Positions 54,241 through 64,000 of a stretch of DNA of 64,000 bases are shown one piece after another. The stretch covers positions 39,388,760 through 39,452,759 of the forward strand of contig OX365947.1 in assembly GCA_947247005.1 (NCBI GenBank). The letters run 5' to 3'. Origin of the DNA: Spisula solida. Taxonomy: Eukaryota; Mollusca; Bivalvia; Venerida; Mactridae. Made by a program: the position numbers and the translations under genes. Each line of letters starts with the position of its first letter. Position 1 is the stretch's first letter. The notes below the pieces were generated by a model. It was not told the DNA's origin. It searched no databases and saw only the letters and a program-made list of their open reading frames with translations.

Positions 54241-57200
54241 TTTCACGTTTTAATTTAAAATGTTTAATCATATCAAAGTAAAAATGTATCTAAATGAACA
54301 TAGCATGCCTAGGCAGTTCAAGCATAAAAGTATAAATGTACACAGAAAGTTTAGATCTAACAGTAAAACTGATAGATCTATACAGGAGATATAAACTGGT
54401 ATATATTATAAGGCAAAGGTCAAACATCATAAAACTAAGGCCAGAAACCGGTCATAAAATCCAGCCTTTCTATTGGTCAATCCTAATACCTAGTTGAAAA
54501 CCAACCAATCAAAAAGCTTGGAATTTTAGATGGTTTCTGAGCATAGTTTTACAACTTTTGACCCCGGGAATCGGATTAAATATTTGGGGAATAGCTTTGT
54601 ACAGGTCGCCTACAGCAAATATTAATGTAAGCAAATTATAAATGGTTCAGCAGAGAATGTGAAACAATGGAGAAATAAATTAATTTGATGTTTGATTTTA
54701 CAAAACAAATCATTAAAAGCCATTGCATAATTCAATTTTGCAAAAAAATGTATCAAAATGCCATAAAAAAGTGTACAAATTGTGAGAATGCATAAAAGAG
54801 CCATTACTACAGAAAGATTTTAAGTTGTGTAATAGAGACCATCAAGTAAGTAGATAGTAGAAGAAGAAGAAAATTTTCAAAACAGATACCGAAACTAAAA
54901 ATATTACCAAAAATATATTTAAACATAAAAAGAGATAAAATATATTAAAACACTGTCAAAGTTAACTATATACAACGGCTTAAAGCCATGTTTTGTCTAA
55001 CAAAATGTATAACAAATATGTACAACCATTTAGTACTTCACTAACTGTATTGTAAATCACAAACTACCATTTACATACAACTATATATGCTAAATGGTTT
55101 GATACTAAATCTCTATACGCTCCATGCTCGATAAAATATAAATTTTGAATAACATAAAAATACTGATCAGAACATTTTTTGTAGTTGCTACCAAGTTAAA
55201 ACAATTTGTCTGTTTCAAGTACCAGTAGATCGACTCCTTCCCACTCACCAAAAAGTGTCAGTTTTTTAAAAAATATTTTACTAAATGTATAAATGCCAAA
55301 TGCTTACATATTGAAATCAAGGAGTTAGTTGATCAAAGAAAGATTTAATTTTGGTTGTAAAATATTGGAAATATTGCACTAGTTTGTATAATGTAATGTA
55401 TTCGCTTAATGACCTTTGACAAACAAATGGGGGAGCGTTTGCTACACTAACTTATTGTCAATTTTTCAAGTGCCTACAAATTATGTAAGTGAGAAAACCA
55501 TATCTCTGTTCATAAAATGCATATTTATGGTAACAAGAAACAAACACATTTTTTGCAATGCGAACAATAACATTCCTACATTTCACTGCACTAATTCAAC
55601 TTCTCCATGCAGTATTTGGTACATCATGAACGTATACATCTATCTGTTAGAATCGTAAGCAGTGAAATAACTCCAAGATGTAAACAGTATAACGTGAACA
55701 GACAGTAAAATACAAACATAACTCGGATGATAACACAGTAGTTGAGTAGCAGTGCATTAAATGAAAGTCAGCAGTTACCAAGAAAAAAATAATATTTGTT
55801 CAAAATACCCATATCACAAAAAGAACATTTTTCTAACACCAACATCTTTGTTTCAAAACAATAAGGAAGGAGCATTATGCAGCCTGTGGACATATATATG
55901 TTAATGTTGCGGCTGTTGCCATTGTAATTAATTCATAATAACCACAGGTAAATAAATGCATAAAATGTACAATGTCACAAGATAAATAAGCAGACAGCTG
56001 CATTGAACAACAAGAGCACTTATTTTGTATCAAAGGCAAAACAAATGTATAGATATATACAGACAGACAGACAGACAGACAGGGAGGGAGAGGGGGAAAG
56101 GGGAGAACTTGTCATACAACATTACAATATAATAACCTGATTTACTACAATTAATTCCATGATTAGTTAAATAACAAGATCATCCAAAATTGTACAAGTT
56201 TTAACATGAATGTTTTTATTGAAAGGATGATGTTCTAAATCTTGCAAATGTAAATCTATCGTAATCAAGGATACCACAAACGTTATGACTTTTGTTAGAG
56301 AAACACAGGTTTAACACAGTTTAAACACAGTTTTGCCTTTCACATGATTTTATCATAATATCGCAGGCTTTGACAACAAAATATGCATAGATGTTACAAA
56401 CTATCAAAATGATGACTATATGCTGTCTTTACAACCACATGGAAGTAAGGTAACAAGAAACATATCATGAAAACCAGATTTTCAAACAAGGGACGTAACT
56501 CTGCTGAAACATGCTTCAGCTTCAATGAAACATGGGGTACACAACACTACATTCCTGTCAACTTTCATGGACATGGCTTAATTATGTGTGTGGCAAAACT
56601 ATGTTGACACCCACCCGATGTTGACACCCATAAAATGCAGATGGTCAACACCCAACCCATTGCCAGCCAAATTCACCAATCTACTGATTTTTCTTTTCCT
56701 GCTAGAAAACTCAGGGTAACAAGTATATTAACACAAAATTGGGGAAACCCCCTTTTACAACCATTAAAACAAGGCACATCATTAAAACACAACCAGAGGG
56801 AGGAAGTTTGGAAGATAGAAAGGCACGCTAGTGAGAAAAGGAGGTTTAGAGAACATACTACTGAACATCTACTGAGAAAGCTGGGTGAAGAAGGCACAAT
56901 TCATGATATAAGCATTTAAATAAATAGTAAAAAAACAAGGCCATTAGAATCACAACAAGAGTGACTTTACTCTGCTCAGTAAGTTTTGAAATTCATAAAC
57001 TCAGCTAAGTAAGAAATAAAATTCATAAACTCTGCTAAGTAAAATATGAAATTCATAAACTCAGCTAAGTAAGAAATGAAATTCATTTATTAGGTACAAC
57101 CCACATAAGTAAATATTTTATGTTACTATGGCAATGCATTGTTTATTTACAATGACAAGAAAAGTGTGAACACGAAAAACAGCACTAATTGTGTAATTGT

Positions 57201-58821
57201 TAGTTTCGTAAAAACATTTTTAAAAACATATTTACAAAGAGATCTAAGGAAAAATGTTGATGTAAAAATTTCTCGTTTTCAAAGAGAGATTACTGGCCAC
57301 TGACTGATACAGTTGACAACCACATTTGTCTCCCCTGTCTAATGTTTTCACCGCTATACAGTCGAACATTTCGTCAAAAATATCACTACTTTCAAATCAC
57401 AACAAATCCACTAAATACAACCAAGGCTGTTAAAACACTGTGGTCAATTTTAACACAACCTGTACCTAACACATAGTACGAAACAACTTATACTCCTGCT
57501 CTATCTTAAATATTTTCAAAATCAACAGATTTCAGAATTTGAGATAAATTTATAATTCTATGACAAAGTCATACAGTTGATTGAAAATTTCATGAGCCTT
57601 ATACGGGTTTCAACAATTCAATTGCGATTCAAAGACATAATTTCACTCAAACTTTTGCAAAAAAAACATGTCCCTTCTTCTGAATTCTATTGAAAAATAA
57701 TAGCCCACTAAATCCTGTACTCTTAAAAATATTGACATAATAAATTAACACCCAATCTTCCAGTAGTGGATAACACCTGCTTGAATTTATTGCCTCCCAA
57801 AATGTAATATATTTCAATGAAAACTATGTCAGCTAAGGATTATCACAGTCCGGCTACGATGTCGTTCTTATAACTCAATATTACAAAACAAATTATACAT
57901 TGCTTTCTTTATATGCAGACGAAATACAATATTTTCAAGTTGAACTGTACAAGTTGAAGAAAAGCTAAAATTGGAAATTCAAATTATTCAGTTGCTTTTT
58001 TCTGAAAGTGTAACCTAATACTGTATTTTTTGTCAGGGTTGGTAAAAATGTTATTATAAATTTAAATACCAGATGAAATTGAATTAACAATTCCTTTCAA
58101 TATCATACAATGATTGTACACAGTTCAACTTTTTATTCTGATTTCATTCATCATGTTACCATGACAACGACACCTGCATATTTTGCATCTCAATGTGGCA
58201 TTATAAACACCACGGAAATATTTAATACTGTAAAACATTCCTTTTTGAATAACATTAAACAACCAATCTAACATTCCCTACTATGATGTCAATATATAAA
58301 ATGGATTTTTTAATATCATGTATAGTTAAGATATATTTAAGGAACAATCCATGAATAAGACAAAAGGGGAATAACTCATGAGAAAGTGAAAACAAGATGT
58401 TTGCAAAGGTGTTTGTCTGCCTTACAAACATCAAATAATAACATTTTGATGTAAGTTAAAGGGGTTTATTATAGCATGTATAACAGCCACATTAAGAGGT
58501 TTTATTGTTCCTTGGAACCAAAGTCTTCCAGTCTCTACCACAAATTCACACTGAACTTGTACCTAGATTCTAGGCTCGAATCGTCCAACATCTTGTGAGA
58601 TATATTTCCTCATAGTAAGTTGATCAGCTTGTGGAAAGGAACCTTCCACAAACATATTCTTCACATCATGTGAGTGGGGGTGGGTGGGGGGAGAGGTTGA
58701 TAGCACCAAATTAGCCAAGGAATGGCGTTAGAACATTGACTGTGTCACAAGGATTCACAACTTATGGCGTATCTCAACCGAGAATAAATTAGCACCGGTC
58801 TATTTTACTCTGGACTGGTTC
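54241..58821 (-). other. probable long 3'UTR of the TALE homeobox gene
   Basis: AT-rich with few repeats: a (gaca)n run at about 56058-56082 and a 34-bp direct repeat (gaaattcataaactc) at 56975-57080. A 94-codon forward frame at 56635-56919 is not recognised and has no gene context. UTR status is inference from repeat depletion and the absence of another gene. Confidence 0.35.
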
Positions 58822-58998
58822 TCAGGTTTTACACTGTTGCGCCCATTTTGGCAGGATTCGTCTTCTGGCATTGGTAAACCAGTAGTTGATTTGGTTAATG
58901 GTAAGCCCAGTCTGTTTGATAAGCATTGCTTTCTCGTCATCGTTAGGATATGGATTGTCCTTATGTTGACGTAACCAGTCTAACATTATAGCAACAGC
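58822..58998 (-). CDS. TALE homeobox final exon
   Basis: It follows a ttatgtaatttcag acceptor on the reverse strand: 58 codons and TGA. It covers most of the homeodomain from helix 1 ([12 protein letters not shown]) through [12 protein letters not shown], helix 3 ([14 protein letters not shown]) and a tail [11 protein letters not shown]. It ends 13 residues after NARRR, so the protein has almost no C-terminal region. Confidence 0.9.
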   Translation of the reverse strand, partial: AVAIMLDWLRQHKDNPYPNDDEKAMLIKQTGLTINQINYWFTNARRRILPKWAQQCKT

Positions 58999-59843
58999 CT
59001 GAAATTACATAGAAAATTAACATCAAATTAACATCATAAACAACAACACTTAATTAGAAACACAAATTTGACGGGTATAATTAACAACATCAATTACACC
59101 TACAATTGCCCTTAATTGATATTTCTTTCCTGTATTTACTATTATAAATTACTTGGCATGTTCTATCAAATGATTTAATTAGAGGGGGAATTTTATGACA
59201 TTTTGCTAACTATACTTTATTAATAATAATTAATAATAAATATCATTTCGATTTATACAGACAGCAAATGTGCAATAAACTGGCAATTTTCATGACCTTA
59301 CATGAAATTCTTTTGGAGATACAGCTGACAACACAATCATTGTAATCCATTCAATGTAATGAGCCGCAATCCTTAGATTACTAATTTTTTCGGGAATAAG
59401 GCTGTTTCTCAACCATTTTACAGTTATAATACCGCGATTGATGCACTTTTTTTCTGAACTGTATCCTAACCAGAACTAACTTACCCTTCCACAAAGAGAA
59501 TGAACAACTTCTCAACATGAGGAGGAAAGTCAAAATGTTCAAGGCCTGAGAATCAAACCTGGATCACTAGGTTACAAAACCAGCGCATCTACCACTTGAC
59601 CATGGCTTGACTGAGTAACGGAACAACAAAGTATAAGATTATGTAAAATGGATGGTTTACCTCTTTAGGTAGACTAGGATGTTTCTTTGATTCTGGTTTG
59701 TTAGGATGGCTACTACTGCTAACAACACTCCCACATTCACTCCCTGTTTCGAAATCAACCATCGACTTAAAATTTGGTGACATCATTCCACCGAATTCCA
59801 ACCCTTTTTTGGCTTGTGGTGACATAAACATGGGTCCTGGCAT
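58822..59843 (-). CDS. TALE-class homeobox gene, 3' coding exons
   Basis: Two exons joined in phase 0 encode the last 119 residues: [14 protein letters not shown]..., a Ser-rich spacer, then [25 protein letters not shown]...[11 protein letters not shown] and a short tail ending at TGA. The PYP three-residue loop extension and WF.N.RRR helix 3 define a TALE homeodomain. LPKE..., WL..H resembles TGIF and PKNOX most, but residue 50 is Thr, where PKNOX/TGIF have Ile and IRX Ala. It may belong to the divergent spiralian TALE (SPILE) group; that is a guess. Expected role: nuclear DNA-binding regulator. Upstream exons, if any, were not found. Confidence 0.85.
59545..59610 (-). mobile_element. tRNA-like SINE fragment
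   Basis: The reverse strand reads tcaagccatggtcaagtggt, agatgcgctgg (A box) and ccaggtttgattctcagg (B box). It lies in the intron between the two TALE exons, about 50 bases from the penultimate exon's donor. Confidence 0.55.
59661..59843 (-). CDS. TALE homeobox penultimate exon
   Basis: Sixty-one codons between ctattttcag and gtaaac on the reverse strand. It starts exactly with ATG after the acceptor, so either translation starts here or the Met is internal. It includes [14 protein letters not shown], a Ser run (SSSS), basic SKKHPS and LPKE, the N-terminal arm of the homeodomain. Confidence 0.85.
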
Positions 59844-62800
59844 CTGAAAATAGATGAAATACCAATGGTTATATAATTAATATCTACCTAAATTATAATA
59901 TAAATATTCTACCTTAATTGGATATTTAGAAAAAAATGTTTTAAGAATTTCAAGTCATATTTACAGCATGAAGACACATATTGAGATTTGTACAGAACAT
60001 GCTGTGTGGATGGCTTCATCAGGTCCTTTACCAGCCACCTCATGGCTTCGATATCTTTAACCATCCCTATAAGCAAAATTTCTCAAAAATTCTACAAAAT
60101 TACAAATTTTGGTGCGGCTTGCATCAGGAATTTGGTTTCCTAAATACTATGTAATCTATTTTTCAAAATTGATGCCCCTCCCCCCCAAATTATTTATAAA
60201 GATTTAAGGGAAGTAACCTTAATTTTCAAACCAAATTAGGGAACTGTGCCTGTAGGAATGTAAAGCATGATTATACAACCTATTTTTCCAACAAATATTT
60301 TATGCGCAATACAGTAAACTCCCTTCTTCACAAACTTTCATAAAAAAACCCCCAAAGCTTGTAAAAGTTTACCTCATGGACCATGAATTGTATGGAGCTA
60401 ATAGAAGCATAAAAATTACTGACATGCATTGAAAACAAACTGATAGAATCATTATACACGTTCATTCTGATGAGAAAGAGAGAATATCAAGAGATAGGAG
60501 ATATTGAATATTTCTTTCCCTGTAAATAAAAATCTCAATCATATTCTCTTTATTAAATCAAACTCATAAACTGCAGGATACGCGGAGTAAGGCAGTCAGA
60601 GCAATTAGTATCAACAGCTTCGAGGAAGGATTTTATACGAATATTAAAATATGTCAGCAGATCTCTCCGCAAGGACCCGTTACAGATCGCTTAATAGACA
60701 AGCTACAATAATGCCGTCATTTGAATTATAGCAAGCCTGATTGTTACACAGAATGGAGACATAACGGTAACCTGTCGACTTTTAATTAATAACACTTGTA
60801 AAAAACAGTCAGCAATTTCAACATTTTCAATACCTGCTTTCACAAGAAGTGATTGATCAAGCCGTATTGACTGTTAACTACACAGAAATATTCTGAAAGC
60901 AGTGAATGAAAGTTTATTGATTATTTGCAAACTTGGTACTTTTAAGTCCAGAACCCTGACTCCATTTATGAAATAAATGTTAGTAACCTTCATACTTAAG
61001 GCCACTCAATGAGAATATCAACAGGTGACGTGTGAGACAGGTTATGACATACTGTACACTACTGTATAAGTAGTTGTTTTCGTTGGTAATTTTTTTTAGC
61101 AAATTCTGAATTTCAAACATTTGGCATGTGGAAATTGAAGCAATATTTTCTATTTCTTAGCTGAGTTCTATGTAGGTAAGATTTATGCTAGAGAAAATGT
61201 TAGCAAATTATGTAAATTCGTGAAATTCACCTTAATTCTTATGTCCCTAACTTAACCACAGATGTACATTGTATATTTTAATTGTTTTCATTATCATTCA
61301 TAACAGCCAGTTGACATGCATAATCAGTTTTCCTGGAATTAATTATCATAACGATATACAGCCCAACTTGCTCTTCTGCAATCAACAACTTTTCCCAATA
61401 CGGATGACATGGCTATAGTCAAGATCACAAAAGAACATCATCTTGGCCAAGTGAAAGTCTAGCACTTGTGATCTTGGCCAAGTGAAAGTCTAGCACTCGT
61501 CATCTTGGCCAGGTGAAAGTCTAGCACTCGTCATCTTGGCCAAGTGAAAGTCTATCACTGGTCATCTCGGCCAGGTGAAAGTCTAGCACTCATCATCTAG
61601 ACCAGGTGAAAGTCTAGCACTCGTCATCTAGGCCAGGTGAAAGTCTTGCACTTGTCATCTAGGGTAGGTGAAAATCTAGCACTTGAGCGAGCTAAGATTT
61701 TTAACTGTTTGGTTTGGGACTTGAAACTAACATAATCCTTTATATCATATTACAAACTTTTTTCCCGCATTTAGTCGGGTCTAAACAAATATGTATAATT
61801 ATCATCATATTATTATTAATGAACGCATTAACCCGAAACATGAAGTAAAAGATTTATGAGGTAGTCTGCATAATGTTTCAATACTAAAACACAAAGGCTC
61901 TTTTAAAAAAATACCGCAGCATAGCCGTAGAGGAGAAAGGCGGGATGACACAACTTAAGGTTAAAATAACTAATTCTTATGTTAATGATACTGCATTAAT
62001 TATGAATAGAATTATTTGAAAGCTTGATGAGGCCAAGTTCTAAAGTTACACAATGAAAAAAAATTCATTGATTAATCTGATCAGAGATGAAAACAAAATG
62101 ATAGCAAACTATACAAATCCACAGCATGATAATAAAGAAAATATGTCATAAATCATAAGATAATGCCGACGACATCGTCGTCCTATAAAACATGACCGAT
62201 CTCAAACTGGTGTTTAAACACACACACAGGGCTAATTAACAATACAACAAAACAACCTCCTATACCGAAGAGTCGTAAGACTGGGGGAGCTAATCAATAT
62301 GGAAACAAACATGACTTTATGGGGTTTTCAAAAAGTATATTGTTCATTTGTTTTGTCATCAGCTGACGTTGAGTTATAACCATATTGCATGCACAATAGT
62401 TCGTTTTTTCTTCGGCAATAATTATATTACGTATCAGCGAAGGTCAGGTCACCAGAGCCTGGTACTGCGCAAGGCTTGCTTTGAATGCATCGTAAGCTAT
62501 ATAAAACTTGAAACTAATTAACAAAATTGATCTGATTTTGTTCTGCTTTCAATGAAAATCTATTTTCACAGTAGTAACGATAAATAGCCACGGCGCCAGT
62601 AGATACCATATCAAACATAAAGTCCAATGTAGTACGCAATCACAATCTATTGCCTGAATTTTTTAGTTACGAAATCAATCACGATAATATCTACCCGGAA
62701 CAGTAAAACTGTCAATGCCGGATGAAATATATTCCAAGCAAGCTCAGATATGATTGATTTTCCATTATATTTGAGAGTAAATTGATTTCGCTATTAGGTG

Positions 62801-64000
62801 GCTCTTATTAATTCAATATTTAGCAGGAAAATAACACTTTAAAAGCATATTCTGGTCTCAGAATGTAGCAAAGTTTTCATCTTTTATTAATAACCACTGC
62901 AATCTGAATTACCAAAACTACTTGAATCAACATTCTGACTACAAGCTGAGATTTAATATTCATCAAACATTCATTATATTGATATTACAAAGGGAGGTAA
63001 TTCAGTAGATACTTTAAGAGCAAAGGGAGGTAATATTTTTTCAAAAAATAATGTTATGATTAATTGAAAGCAAACTGTGTGCATTTTCTAGTTATTTCTC
63101 CGACCACTATGATATTGTAGTCCATGTTTAATACAAGCTACCCAAGCTAGGTGATTTCGAACACATTAATTTAAAAAATTGCTTTTTTTTTTCAGAAAAA
63201 ATAATAATACAGCAAACCATTTTCTTAATAATGAAGTTTAAAATCTCAGGAAGTTTGATGTATATACCAGTTTCTGATTACAGCCCAGGAAAAATGAACA
63301 GGATTAAAAGTTTTACTGTTGATGGACTGATCGACTGACAGTTAAACCAAAAACATTACCTACGTACCAGTACACACCTGTATTATATACCTAGAGTGTT
63401 ACATAGATCACATGTTTGAACACCTGTTAATTCACACAAATGTAGGAATCTTGACATTTCACAAATTCTATTTAATTTTTGACATTATACAAAATATAAG
63501 TAAACACAAGTTTTCTACAAAGCCCTAAAGATAGTTATTAATACAATGTATGATACATAAGATATATATCAGAACATAGCAAAGATATTTACCCCATTTA
63601 GACCATTTTTACTTAATCAGTGTACACAGACACAAGAAGTACATGTCAGAAATTCACAGACTTTCATAATACTATGATCAATCCAAATGATTGAAAGGTA
63701 TTAAAACGGTATAAGGACCTTTCAAATTCTATCAACTGCATGCAAATTTTGCTCTCTAACTCATTATTACCCATGATCAATAACAAGAATTAAGGATGGT
63801 CAAATAGTAAAAGTGGCACGGTAAGGTATGTGGGCATCATATGGCACATCTTGAACATGTAGATTGTTAGGATACAGGCAAGCAGTAGAAGGAGAGGGGA
63901 AACATTAACACATGAAAGCACATGTTACATACAAGCTACTTCCTTTCCACCAGTCAATCATTCTGTCAGTAACTTCACCATCCCATCATAATATAACAAA
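59844..64000 (-). other. upstream intron or 5' flank of the TALE gene
   Basis: No frame of more than 60 codons and no recognised exon. The only array is at 61420-61690. The stretch 60560-60780 is less AT-rich than its surroundings and non-repetitive, and could hold a regulatory element or 5'UTR exon, but nothing proves it. Confidence 0.4.
61420..61690 (+). repeat. 31-bp tandem repeat
   Basis: About nine units of catcttggccaagtgaaagt, ctagcactcgt with later variants (catctaggccaggtg). Confidence 0.92.

Noticed and set aside
56058..56082. (gaca)n as part of a pearl-like element
   Set aside because: No core repeat, subterminal repeat or 3' hairpin with CTTGT nearby; a simple microsatellite.
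56635..56919. 94-codon forward frame (and its 74-codon antisense)
   Set aside because: Not recognised; lies in the probable 3'UTR of the TALE gene. A protein search would be needed to revive it.

Overview
The window is animal nuclear DNA, most likely from a bivalve mollusc. It is AT-rich, has no long open frames, and its genes are split into short exons with GT..AG introns. The introns are full of minisatellites, foldback elements, tRNA-derived SINEs and pearl/Helentron-like elements with CCGT-type tetranucleotide runs, which are typical of bivalve genomes. The species assignment is inference, because no mitochondrial or rRNA marker is present.

The main gene, on the + strand from 347 to 43875, is the 3' two thirds of a TRPM2-type cation channel fused to a NUDT9-homology (ADP-ribose binding) domain. 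I reconstructed 19 consecutive exon steps whose splice phases all agree: pre-S1 region (347), S1 (6695-8812), S2 ending EEIRQ (8812), S3-S4 with WNIVD (15681), S5 (16413), pore with YGE, disulfide cysteines and S6 (16587-17529), TRP helix (20962 or 22890), coiled coil (24173-26046), and a NUDT9-H domain ending at a TAG at 43873. The 5' half (N-terminal MHR domains and start codon) lies outside the window. The reconstructed part is about 945 residues.

The strongest unusual feature is a pair of alternative exons for the TRP helix (20962-21149 and 22890-23095). They have identical phases. Including both causes a frameshift, and skipping both gives an immediate TAA, so exactly one can be used. 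Two frame-neutral candidate microexons (10807, 13009) could add residues to the S2-S3 linker beside the Ca2+ site. Several exon borders (exons 1, 2, 6, 18 and 19) have been copied into short tandem duplications, giving decoy splice sites and a minisatellite that contains the stop codon. The Nudix box is half degenerate.

From 43.9 to 54.2 kb lies a gene-poor stretch with a 5'-truncated LINE, SINEs, a pearl-like element and a 55-bp minisatellite flanked by foldback elements. At 58822-59843 the last two coding exons of a TALE-class homeobox gene run on the - strand, convergent with the channel gene. Its likely 3'UTR reaches towards a poly(A) signal near 54235. From 59844 to 64000 is upstream intron or 5' flank of that gene, with no further exon recognised.

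At least eight elements of different sequence families share one plan: a TTA-type 5' start, a subterminal inverted repeat, a tetranucleotide run, a tandem core of 100-170 bp, then a hairpin followed by CTTGT. I read them as non-autonomous Helentron/pearl-type elements.
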